Part shown: piece by piece, positions 33,349 to 41,148 of the stretch
Layout: every line of letters begins with the position of its first letter
Position numbering within the stretch: position 1 is the stretch's first letter
Assembly: GCA_035304385.1 (NCBI GenBank)
Contig: DATGQD010000057.1
Span: forward strand, 56,849-120,848
Direction: 5' to 3'
Origin: ZC4RG29 sp035304385
GTDB taxonomy: Bacteria; Bacteroidota; Bacteroidia; Cytophagales; Cyclobacteriaceae
DNA length: 64,000 nt
Notes under the pieces: model-generated
Seen by the model: only the letters and a program-made list of their open reading frames with translations
What the model was told of the DNA's origin: nothing
The model's database searches: none
Translations under genes and position numbers: made by a program

Positions 33349-35295
33349 TCAATCTTTCTCCATCGCGGGCAATGTAACGTAGACCACTGTTCCCTTTCCC
33401 GGGGTACTCTTCGCGCTGATGGCGCCATTGTGATTTTCAGCAATCTTCTTACATAACGCAAGGCCTACGCCATTTCCCGGATAGGCCTCGCGGGGATTCA
33501 GGCGTTGAAAGATATTGAAGATCTGATCGGCGTACCGCTGCTCAAAGCCGATACCGTTATCCTGTACCATTATCTGAACGTACTCTCTCCCCGGCTGCAG
33601 CGTGGGAAGCGCTACGACTTCATCCTTGGGAACCTCACGGCAGGTGATGTGTACTTCAGGTCGACCGCGAACAAATTTTAATGAATTGCTGATCAGGTTG
33701 GTCAACAGCTGCCCCAGTTGTCGTTGAATGCCCATGACATCCGGAAGTTCGGTACTGCTGACCGTGGCACCCGTTTCAGCAATTAACAATGACAGGTCTG
33801 CTCTTACCTCGTCTACCACCTGGTTAAGATTCACTTTGGAGAATTCGGGAATGGCCGACAACCTGGAGAAGGTAAGGACATCGCGAACGAGAGCTGACAT
33901 GCCCTGCGCCTCATCACGCACCTTGGAAAGGTATTTTTTGCGGCCCGCCTCATTGTCCACATTTTCAGCAAGGGTGGCGAAGGTTTGAATTTTCCTCAGC
34001 GGTTCCTGAAGATCATGAGAAGCGATGTAAGCGAATTGCTCGAGGTCATGATTTGACTTTTCGAGGAGTTTGTTGAGACGGGTCAGCTCTCTGGTCCGGC
34101 GGGCCACCTTCTGTTCCAATTGCTCGCTGACTTCTCTATGGGGTGTAATGTCCAGTGTCGTCCCGATCATGCGGGATGCATTTCCATTGGCGTACAATGT
34201 CACGCCGTTCACCCGTATCCAGCGTACGCTTTTGTCCTGCCGTACAACGCGGGCTTCAAAGAACAGGGTGCCGGACACCAGGGCACGGCTGAACAGATCA
34301 TTGACCATGGGTTTATCATCGCGATGTATGATCGACATACAATCCTCCCTGGTCCACAAGCCCTCCTTTTCCAATCCCATAATCTTTCTATGACGGTCCG
34401 ACGTAACGATCTTTCCTGAGGCCACATCAAGATCCCAGGTGCCCAGCTCGGCGGCATCGACCGCGAGGTTGAGGCGGTTGACGCTTTCCTCGAGGATCTG
34501 CTGGGAACGTTTTTCATTCGTGATGTCGATCAACACATTTACGGCCCCTTCAAGATTTCCCGCAGGATCGTAGAGCGGTCTGGGACAGGGCAGAACATGA
34601 AGCATAGTGCCGTCGGCTTGCTCCAGCAGGAGCACTTCGCCATCAACTGGCCGCCCCAGCTTCACCGTCCGGGCCATCGGACAATCGTCGGGTAAAATGG
34701 GTGTACCGTCGGTAGTGTAAATGCGCAACGATCCGCACCACCTGTCGTTTTGGGAAGGTTCGCGACTCCAGAGTCTGACGGCGGCATCATTATATAAAGT
34801 GATGCGTCCCTCCAGGTCGCACACGTAGGCCGCCACCGGCAACGATTTGATAAGCGTTCGGTAACGCCGTTCACTATCCGTAATAAAACCCTTGGTTGCG
34901 GCCTTTTCGTCGGTAATGTCGCGGATCATGGCTGTGGCGCCGATGATGCTTCCGGTGTCATTGCGAAGAAGGTCGATCGTGATCCCGGCAAAGTACCGGT
35001 TGCCGTCTGGTTGTTCCACCCACATCTCGAGGCCGTGAAAAGTCCGGCCTTCGCGTAAGGCGAGTGCCATCGGCGAATTTTCCGGATGGATCTCTTTTCC
35101 GTCTGGTTGCCAGGATTTGTGAAATGCCCAGAAGCGAACGTCGGATGGAGGCTGATACCCCCACAGCTCAACAGCTCGTTCGTCGAAAGATGTAATACCT
35201 CCTTTTAAGTCACAGGTATAAAGGCCAACACGCAGGTTATGGAGGAGCGCCTCATAGGGCAAATCCCGGCCAGTCGTGAGCGAAGGGTCGCGCAT
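33349..35295 (-). CDS. Multi-PAS histidine kinase
   Basis: The 648-residue cytosolic kinase has three PAS domains (about 12-130, 140-260 and 270-390), each followed by PAC-type segments (GATAMIRDITDEKAA, GAVNVLIDITNEKR, GTTLDITPHREV). A coiled coil (about 390-425) leads to the phosphoacceptor FAYIASHDLQEPLRKIQTF and a HATPase domain (LLTNLISNSLKF, DNGIGFEQ, GNGVGLALCKKI). There is no membrane helix. The core is close to that at 30387. It is convergent with the single-domain response regulator gene and probably feeds phosphate to it. Confidence 0.92.
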   Translation of the reverse strand: MRDPSLTTGRDLPYEALLHNLRVGLYTCDLKGGITSFDERAVELWGYQPPSDVRFWAFHKSWQPDGKEIHPENSPMALALREGRTFHGLEMWVEQPDGNRYFAGITIDLLRNDTGSIIGATAMIRDITDEKAATKGFITDSERRYRTLIKSLPVAAYVCDLEGRITLYNDAAVRLWSREPSQNDRWCGSLRIYTTDGTPILPDDCPMARTVKLGRPVDGEVLLLEQADGTMLHVLPCPRPLYDPAGNLEGAVNVLIDITNEKRSQQILEESVNRLNLAVDAAELGTWDLDVASGKIVTSDRHRKIMGLEKEGLWTREDCMSIIHRDDKPMVNDLFSRALVSGTLFFEARVVRQDKSVRWIRVNGVTLYANGNASRMIGTTLDITPHREVSEQLEQKVARRTRELTRLNKLLEKSNHDLEQFAYIASHDLQEPLRKIQTFATLAENVDNEAGRKKYLSKVRDEAQGMSALVRDVLTFSRLSAIPEFSKVNLNQVVDEVRADLSLLIAETGATVSSTELPDVMGIQRQLGQLLTNLISNSLKFVRGRPEVHITCREVPKDEVVALPTLQPGREYVQIMVQDNGIGFEQRYADQIFNIFQRLNPREAYPGNGVGLALCKKIAENHNGAISAKSTPGKGTVVYVTLPAMEKD

Positions 35296-35599
35296 CCGTG
35301 CAGAGTTAAGTTCAGGTGGCTATTTTCCAAGCCATTGCATTGCCCCCACACGTATATCAGTCTACATCCGACAGAACTCGCGCGGGAAGAAACGCCTCGG
35401 CTGCCGGAGCCCATGCTTCTCCGACTTGCCTGCAAGCTGGATTCTCACACAACAAAGTCGTATAAAAATAAACATTTCGGGATATTGCGGGAAGGATTAC
35501 CCGTGGGAAACAAAAAAATTTGGGTGGTGGTCGTTTGCCGACGATAAGCGGCTTTGGGGAATTCAATTCACATGCAAGGGGGCACGGACAAAGACTAAA
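35296..35599. other. Intergenic region, nothing recognised
   Basis: Upstream spacer of the multi-PAS kinase. Overlapping short frames occur on both strands without coding character. No promoter box was assigned. Confidence 0.5.
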
Positions 35600-35635
35600 A
35601 AAACAACAGGCTGTCATCAGACAGCCTGTTGTTTT
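35600..35635. terminator. Bidirectional intrinsic terminator
   Basis: A perfect inverted repeat with 15-bp arms (AAAACAACAGGCTGT and its complement) surrounds a 6-nt loop CATCAG, with A- and T-runs at the stem base. It lies 6 bp after the stop of the leftward gene at 35642. Confidence 0.9.
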
Positions 35636-35641
35636 CAGAAA

Positions 35642-35953
35642 CTACTCCCGCGGAGCCATGGATGGCGTTCCGTTCTTATCGAAGTAGTATTGCTTGGCAT
35701 CTGCTCCCTCTCCTATCTCAACGAGATAGAGGTCAGAATTTTCATTCCGGTAGAAGGTACCCTGCTCCCAGCCGGTGTAGTTTGCGCTCCTCAGGGATTC
35801 CTGAATGGGAGCGGGAACTTCGCTAGCCTGAATTTCGACCATACCTTCGGGTACGGCCTGTTGTTGGGTGTTGGTTGTGTCACGCTGCTGCGCAACAGCA
35901 GCTGTCCATCCGAAGAGCATCAGAACAGCAAAGATTAAGAGTGATCGTTTCAT
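35642..35953 (-). CDS. Small exported protein
   Basis: The 103-residue protein has a signal peptide (MKRSLLIFAVLMLFGWTAAVAQ). The mature part carries a Gln/Thr-rich linker, then IPAPIQESLRSANYTGWEQGTFYRN-like sequence (in parts: PAPIQESLRSANYTGW) and YLVEIGEGADAKQYYFDKNG. This resembles PepSY-like small periplasmic proteins of Bacteroidota. Function is unknown. It has a strong terminator directly behind it. Confidence 0.82.
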   Translation of the reverse strand: MKRSLLIFAVLMLFGWTAAVAQQRDTTNTQQQAVPEGMVEIQASEVPAPIQESLRSANYTGWEQGTFYRNENSDLYLVEIGEGADAKQYYFDKNGTPSMAPRE

Positions 35954-36202
35954 TGTTGAAAAACTTTTGATTTAACATGATTTCACGGAATGCCTTCGAA
36001 GGTTTGTGCCAAACTTTATTTGCGCACAAATGGTATCCAATTGGCCTGATAACAACTTTCTATGTCCATTCTTTTCCTCGCGGGTGTAGAATGAAACAAC
36101 AACTTCCGGAAGGTGTTGGACTACAGAAGCCACGAACCGTTCTAACCCAGTACCCGCCCAGTACCCGATGCCGGCACGATTTTGGTCATTCGTTGAGATG
36201 AT

Positions 36203-36364
36203 ATGGCAAAGACAACAGACAAAAAGCAAACCCAGCCCGAGACTCCGGAGCCTCCTCAGATCATGGACCCTCAATCACTTGAGGAACGCGAAAAGAAAAA
36301 GCAACCCCTCTCCCAAAAGGAAAGGGGTGCGCGAGCGGGACGGTCAAAACGCAAGAAGAGCTAG
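36203..36364 (+). CDS. Very small lysine/arginine-rich protein
   Basis: A 53-residue frame begins MAKTTDKKQTQPETPEPPQI and ends GARAGRSKRKKS. It is Pro/Glu-rich first and strongly basic last, a bias unlike random sequence. It ends 7 bp from the convergent DUF1328 gene. The composition recalls the small basic proteins (such as DUF6496) that accompany stress genes. No family recognised; a real gene is likely but not certain. Confidence 0.55.
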   Translation: MAKTTDKKQTQPETPEPPQIMDPQSLEEREKKKQPLSQKERGARAGRSKRKKS

Positions 36365-36371
36365 CGATGCG

Positions 36372-36539
36372 CTACCGTCGGAATATCGACAGACCCAGCA
36401 CGAGCGTCAGTAGGAACAAACCGATAAAGATGTAGAATAACACCTTGGCAATTGAAGCCGCGCCTTCCGCGATTCCTCCAAAGCCAAACAGCGAAGCGAT
36501 GATCGCCACTACAAAAAAGATTAAAGCCCAGCGTAACAT
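36372..36539 (-). CDS. DUF1328-family small membrane protein (YtjA-like)
   Basis: The 55-residue protein starts MLRWALIFFVVAIIASLFGF, followed by GGIAEGAASIAKVLFYIFIG and a second helix ending FRR. This is the DUF1328 pattern: two membrane helices joined by a small Gly/Ala turn. The family is widespread in stress regulons and has no proven function. It lies 45 bp from the LigD polymerase gene's end? No: it is upstream of nothing on its strand, with LigD starting further right, so it is likely a separate unit. Confidence 0.9.
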   Translation of the reverse strand: MLRWALIFFVVAIIASLFGFGGIAEGAASIAKVLFYIFIGLFLLTLVLGLSIFRR

Positions 36540-36584
36540 GATTGTGTGATTTAAGTGAAAACTATAATTAATTGATTCATTTCT

Positions 36585-37565
36585 TTATCGCTTCTGCGCC
36601 CCATTCGCCTTGCGCTCCAACATCTCCAGGCATTTTTCAAGATCGATGCGTTCTTTGAGAACACCTTCAAACAGATCGCCGAGCTTGTCCAGACGTTTAG
36701 GCACCGTATGTATGGTAAAATCCCGGGGACTCGCACCGTGGCGTAGTTCCGGCCATTGGAGGGGCGTAGAGACCCGGGCCCCCGACACGGGACGTGCGCT
36801 ATAGGGCGCCGCAAGCGTTTGACCCCGACTGTTCTGGAGAAAATCAACGTATACGCGACCCCTCCTTTCCGACAGCGAGCGCTCAGTCGTTGCCGTCTCG
36901 GGGTGCTTTGCAGCGACATACTCCGCTATTGCTTTCGCGAAAGGCCTGACCGTCTCATAAGTGTGGCGGGCGCCAAGCGGGATATACACATGTAACCCCG
37001 TTGCCCCCGAAGTCTTGCAATAGCACGGCGCTTCCATGGAGTCCATCAGATCTTTTATCGTCAGGGCGATTTCCACAACCCGCTCAAAAGAGTCGTCATC
37101 CGGGGGATCGATATCGATGACCATGTAGTCGGGCTTGTCGAGATGTTTTATTGTGGAATTCCAGGGATTCAACTCGATGCACCCCAGATTATTGAGATAC
37201 GCCAGGGTCGCCTGGTCGTTGCAAACAATGTAGTCCACATCCTTGCCGGTGCTTTCCGCATGGATCGCGACACTTTTGACCCAGGAGGGCGCCTCGTCAC
37301 CGGCATCTTTCTGGTAGAAACCTTCGTCGCGGATGCCATCCGGGTTTCTCTTCAGATTCTGCGGCCTATTGATAAGGTAGGGCAGAATAAAGGGGTGAAT
37401 AGTCGTATAATAGTAAATAAGGTCTCCCTTGGTAATTTTTTCATCAGGCCAGTACAGTTTATCCAGGCTTGTCAGCTTTACCTTTTTACCTCCCAGGTTA
37501 ACCATGTAGTCTTCCTCATCGGACGAAGAGGAAACGCGCTCTTTTTCTTTCGTCTTGCCAGCCAT
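36585..37565 (-). CDS. LigD-type DNA polymerase (primase-polymerase) domain protein
   Basis: The 326-residue protein is a stand-alone LigD POL domain of the archaeo-eukaryotic primase type, which fills gaps or adds ribonucleotides in bacterial non-homologous end joining. Features are LTSLDKLYWPDEKITKGDL, the YYQKDAG-like end-binding segment (FYQKDAGDEAPSWVK), the metal motif MVIDIDPPDDDSF (DxD), and SGATGLHVYIPLG. There is no ligase domain attached. It is 12 bp downstream of the LigD phosphoesterase gene on the same strand. Ku and an ATP-dependent ligase are not in this window. Confidence 0.9.
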   Translation of the reverse strand: MAGKTKEKERVSSSSDEEDYMVNLGGKKVKLTSLDKLYWPDEKITKGDLIYYYTTIHPFILPYLINRPQNLKRNPDGIRDEGFYQKDAGDEAPSWVKSVAIHAESTGKDVDYIVCNDQATLAYLNNLGCIELNPWNSTIKHLDKPDYMVIDIDPPDDDSFERVVEIALTIKDLMDSMEAPCYCKTSGATGLHVYIPLGARHTYETVRPFAKAIAEYVAAKHPETATTERSLSERRGRVYVDFLQNSRGQTLAAPYSARPVSGARVSTPLQWPELRHGASPRDFTIHTVPKRLDKLGDLFEGVLKERIDLEKCLEMLERKANGAQKR

Positions 37566-37577
37566 ATCGTTACTTGG

Positions 37578-38117
37578 TTATGCGTCGGTCTTTTCCCGCG
37601 ACGCCTTCGTTCTAATCTTCATAAAAAGCCATTGGTCCTTGCCTTCGTTTGCAAACCGGGTGAGCAAATACCGTCCCTTCAATCGTCGCCCGTGCAAAAT
37701 CACGTTCAGTTTGCCCTTATCCAGGTCATCCAGGATGTCATCGTCGGTTGACGCATTTTCGGGTTCATACCATCCTTCATCCCAGATCTCCACCGTCCCC
37801 GCGCCATAGTTTCCCTCGGGAATCGTGCCTTCAAACGATGCGTAAGAGAGCGGATGATCCTCTACCTGGATGGCCAGGCGCTTTTCACCCAGCTTTAACG
37901 GAGGGCCTTTCGGTACAGCCCAACTCTTCAACACACCGTCTGCTTCCAGCCTCAGGTCGTAATGCAAATTCTGGGCTTCGTGCCTTTGCACGACGAATCG
38001 CCTTTGTGCCGGATTTGACGATGATCTCTTCCCCAAGCCTGAGGGCTCCGGCGTCTTGCGGAAATCGCGCTTCGCGGTGTACGCCTCAAGGTGCTTCGAG
38101 TTCTCCTTTGTCTCCAT
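37578..38117 (-). CDS. LigD-type 3'-phosphoesterase domain protein
   Basis: The 179-residue protein corresponds to the LigD PE domain, which trims 3' ends during end joining. The core FVVQRHEAQNLHYDLRLE (about 45-62) carries the active-site His and Asp/Arg cluster (family form HDARRLHYDLRLE). It is followed by SWAVPKGPPL, VEDHPLSYASFEGTIPEGNYG and GRYLLTRF. In Pseudomonas LigD the PE, ligase and POL domains form one chain; here PE and POL are separate adjacent genes. Confidence 0.92.
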   Translation of the reverse strand: METKENSKHLEAYTAKRDFRKTPEPSGLGKRSSSNPAQRRFVVQRHEAQNLHYDLRLEADGVLKSWAVPKGPPLKLGEKRLAIQVEDHPLSYASFEGTIPEGNYGAGTVEIWDEGWYEPENASTDDDILDDLDKGKLNVILHGRRLKGRYLLTRFANEGKDQWLFMKIRTKASREKTDA

Positions 38118-38468
38118 TCAACCCTTCCTCACGATCTGACTTCTTGAAAAACTATGCCCGTTCCTGATGGGTCATAATTGGCCTCCTGGCGAACATCAAG
38201 TGTGGAAATTCCACGGCCCGAGGGGATAAGTCTCCTCATTACTTACGGTAAAGTATCTGTCGCGCGGTTCAATTTTTTAAAGGATACGCGGACGCACGCA
38301 TGCCAATTTTGTGCTGCTTACCGGTTGGTCGGATGCATCAACGTGGAACACTAAACTTTCAAAGCCACGATTACTGTAAGATGTCATTGTCAAACGCATC
38401 CCGTGCAAACAGGGCACGTTCTTTGACTTGCCACTTCGTATAGTAACAGAAACCAAACGATATCTCTT
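38118..38468. other. Intergenic region, nothing recognised
   Basis: Divergent spacer between the LigD phosphoesterase gene and the DUF892 gene. It probably contains both promoters. No repeats, RNAs or convincing -7 boxes were seen. Confidence 0.5.
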
Positions 38469-39020
38469 ATGAAAAAGGCAGCATCAAAAACAGGAAACGG
38501 ACGGACCAAAACCGCCGAAGAAGATCACAACTCTAAGCTTCAGAAACTCTTCACTAACGAACTCAAAGACATCTACTGGGCGGAAAAGGCCCTTGTTAAG
38601 GCTATCCCCAAGATGATCAAGAAGGCTACGTCCGAGGAACTTATTGAAGCCCTCGAATCCCATCTGGCAGAGACCGAGGAGCACGTTAGCCGTGTGGAAG
38701 AGGTTTTCGCCGAGTTGGGAATGGAACCGAGAACAAAGAAATGCGAGGCTATGGAAGGTCTGATTTCAGAAGCCGAGAGCGTTATGAAAGACTCTGAGGA
38801 TGGCGTAATGCTGGACGCGGGAATAATCGCTTCTGCGCAAAAGGTTGAACACTATGAGATTGCCTCCTATGGAACGCTTCGTACGTTCGCACAGACCCTC
38901 GGACTCAAGACCGCTGCAAAGTTGCTCGAACAGACGCTTTCCGAAGAAAAGGCAGCCGATGAAAAGCTGACCGAGGTGGCGGAGTCCTCCATCAACATGC
39001 ACGCCGCGACAGAGGAATGA
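38469..39020 (+). CDS. DUF892/YciF-family ferritin-like protein
   Basis: The 183-residue protein has a basic leader (about 1-22) and the four-helix DUF892 bundle. Conserved parts are LQKLFTNELKDIYWAEKALV, the helix with HLAETEEHVSRVEEVF, and EHYEIASYGTLRTFAQTLGL with its ExxH-type metal positions. E. coli YciF is a di-iron-like protein induced by osmotic and general stress; the reaction is unknown. A strong intrinsic terminator follows. Confidence 0.92.
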   Translation: MKKAASKTGNGRTKTAEEDHNSKLQKLFTNELKDIYWAEKALVKAIPKMIKKATSEELIEALESHLAETEEHVSRVEEVFAELGMEPRTKKCEAMEGLISEAESVMKDSEDGVMLDAGIIASAQKVEHYEIASYGTLRTFAQTLGLKTAAKLLEQTLSEEKAADEKLTEVAESSINMHAATEE

Positions 39021-39048
39021 CCGGCATAACAAACATCACAGCAAAAGG

Positions 39049-39082
39049 GAAGCGGGCAGATTCATGCACCGCTTCTTTTTTT
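39049..39082 (+). terminator. Intrinsic terminator of the DUF892 gene
   Basis: GAAGCGG and CCGCTTC form a 7-bp stem around a 13-nt loop, followed by seven T. The T-run lies inside the last codons of the convergent transporter gene. Confidence 0.85.
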
Positions 39083-40177
39083 ATTGTCCCCCACCGTCAA
39101 CTCTCCCACAGCAACACCGTTTTCCATTTCGTGCAGGGATCGCAAATCGAAAAGTCCACGACGAATCATGCCCATCAGTACAAAAATCCACACAACCAGC
39201 GCCACGTAGATAAAGTACTGAGGGATTTTCATCAGAAAATCGATTTGCAACGCCTGTGACAAACGATAGGTACAAACGGTATACATGCCCAGGGGAAAGA
39301 CCATTCCCCAGTACGCCGGGCTATACCCGTGCGCCGTCGTAGGCAGCGCCACTTTCACGACACCATGCCGCCACGTTCCCAGAATAATCAGCAGCGGTAT
39401 CCACCAGGTACCCGCAAACCAGAAGAACAATGTAAGTCCTTTTACGAACGGAAGTATATCCGTCAACAGCGACCATGCGTGTGCGTTTAACATCAACATG
39501 GCACCCGCCAGCGTCGTTATCGCCGTAGCACCCATATTAATCCAGTAAGGCGCACCGAGCTCATTGGCCGTGAGGTCGAAGAATGACAACCGATAAAAAA
39601 TCAGCGACATAATATAGATGTACAGAATCCCGCCCACGAGGTGAAGGCCAAGAGCGAGAAATAGCAGGACCTCCCGGTGATCCGTGATCGTGGGAACCAT
39701 GAGAATTATCAACACCGCCACCGCCTCGGTCGAGACAATGGCCAGCAGCCATGACCCATTGATGCCCTTATCCAACGAAGGCTTGTCCTTCCGAATCGTA
39801 ATCGACATGAAAAAGGAATAAATGAAAATCACCCAGCACACGCCGGCAAAGACCAGCAGCACCTTTGCCGGAAAGGCCTGGTTGAACAGGACCATAACCT
39901 GGTTGCCCAGTATGCAAGTGCCCGCTACCAGGGTGAAATGACCGGGACCCTTCTGATGATCTCTGAACTCTCCGGCTATGCGTGGCAAGAAATACACCAC
40001 CCGAAGCAGGAATATTGTGAGTAGTACACAGTAGAAAATGACATTCAGCCAGAACAGGCTGCGCGCCACCAGGGGCATCTGCAAAAGATGCGCACCGATG
40101 GAAATGATGCCCGTGGCCATAACCAGCGCAAAATAGCCGGGAAAAAAATTTTCTATATGAGCCTTCAACCTAGTCAT
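39062..40177 (-). CDS. TehA/SLAC1-type transporter (tellurite-resistance/dicarboxylate transporter family)
   Basis: The 371-residue protein has about ten membrane helices and the TDT-family opening FFPGYFALVMATGIISIGAHLL (in parts, about 12-33). Later come ILGNQVMV, GINGSWLLAIVSTEAVA and PAYWGMVFPLGMYT, all typical of the family. Relatives include the tellurite-resistance protein TehA and plant SLAC1 anion channels; the substrate here cannot be inferred. The final codons (DNKKRSGA) overlap the terminator of the DUF892 gene. Confidence 0.88.
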   Translation of the reverse strand: MTRLKAHIENFFPGYFALVMATGIISIGAHLLQMPLVARSLFWLNVIFYCVLLTIFLLRVVYFLPRIAGEFRDHQKGPGHFTLVAGTCILGNQVMVLFNQAFPAKVLLVFAGVCWVIFIYSFFMSITIRKDKPSLDKGINGSWLLAIVSTEAVAVLIILMVPTITDHREVLLFLALGLHLVGGILYIYIMSLIFYRLSFFDLTANELGAPYWINMGATAITTLAGAMLMLNAHAWSLLTDILPFVKGLTLFFWFAGTWWIPLLIILGTWRHGVVKVALPTTAHGYSPAYWGMVFPLGMYTVCTYRLSQALQIDFLMKIPQYFIYVALVVWIFVLMGMIRRGLFDLRSLHEMENGVAVGELTVGDNKKRSGA

Positions 40178-40390
40178 GGCATATGTGCTCGGTCGAAGGA
40201 TGATTTTCAGGACACCTGTATCCGCTTACCAAAAATGTGCAAGCGCAATCGTTACCAGAACAGGTTCGGCCCGTGTGTGTCTGCAAAGATTCAACGCAAC
40301 TCGACACGAAAACACCGGGCATGCTGGGACTTTGCCTCAATATAAGGCACTGACATCATACTCTCGCTACCAACGGAAATAAAAATTAAA

Positions 40391-40412
40391 GGGACGTCAC
40401 ACGTGACGTCCC
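40391..40412 (-). terminator. Intrinsic terminator of the DsrE-like gene
   Basis: GGGACGTCAC and GTGACGTCCC form a perfect 10-bp stem with a 2-bp centre; on the minus strand a T-rich run follows. It lies 10 bp after the stop of the Tat-exported protein gene. Confidence 0.85.
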
Positions 40413-40422
40413 CTGGGCTCCC

Positions 40423-41100
40423 CTACCCTCCGGCATAACAATACGCAAAGCCGTGCTCCTGCGCGCGGCCAATAGCCCATACGCCGGAAGGCACGACTTG
40501 CACGCCGGGTTGCAGGCCGCTGACCCAATCCTTTTTCACTTCTTCAGGATTCAGTCCGCGAGGTTGGGCAGCCACCTGGCTATACACCGTCAGCGCCATG
40601 TCGCAGATACAGAACATCGCACCGCGTTCCTGCAGCCTTTTCATACCGTCGATACCCGGGAAAGGGAAGTCGCCCTCACGCGGATCATAGTACGGATTTC
40701 GTAAAGCAGGGGCCTTTGTCGTGTTGTCGGTGACGCCGAACATCTCGCCGAGTTTGTATTTTTCCCACAACGAATCTTTCAAGGCAAAAGGTATCGCATT
40801 GTGGCGCAATACGACCATCGCCGTCATATCGGAATCCGGTGTACCGCTGTTGTTGCTGGTGACATAAAATACCCATGACCATATAAACGCCCATCCATTG
40901 TGTGGCTCGGGGGCATCGTATACAATACGGTGCGCACCTTTGGCTTTCTTGAACCACGCGTCCGCTTCCCCGCTTGTCCCCGTGACAATGCTCGCACGCG
41001 AAATTAGCGGTGCCGACAAAGTGGTAAGACCTGCCGCGGTTCCTGCCACGACCTTGCCGAGGAAATCTCTCCTCGAGTTCTCTTTTACTGGGTTGTTCAT
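40423..41100 (-). CDS. Tat-exported DsrE-like protein
   Basis: The 225-residue protein begins with a twin-arginine signal (NSRRDFLGKVVAGTAAGLTT), so it is exported folded. The C-terminal half looks DsrE-like: LQERGAMFCICDMALTVY, with cysteines in the place of the conserved sulfur-carrier region, and VVPSGVWAIGRAQEHGFAY. The N-terminal half has an AFIWSWVFYVTSNNSG stretch that is probably a strand. Its exact role is unknown; sulfur or thiol chemistry is only suggested by the fold. It lies 48 bp downstream of the OMP receptor gene on the same strand and may be co-transcribed. Confidence 0.75.
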   Translation of the reverse strand: MNNPVKENSRRDFLGKVVAGTAAGLTTLSAPLISRASIVTGTSGEADAWFKKAKGAHRIVYDAPEPHNGWAFIWSWVFYVTSNNSGTPDSDMTAMVVLRHNAIPFALKDSLWEKYKLGEMFGVTDNTTKAPALRNPYYDPREGDFPFPGIDGMKRLQERGAMFCICDMALTVYSQVAAQPRGLNPEEVKKDWVSGLQPGVQVVPSGVWAIGRAQEHGFAYCYAGG

Positions 41101-41148
41101 GATTAAAATAGTTAGTTAGACGATTTGTAAATTCATTGATAGGCCTCA

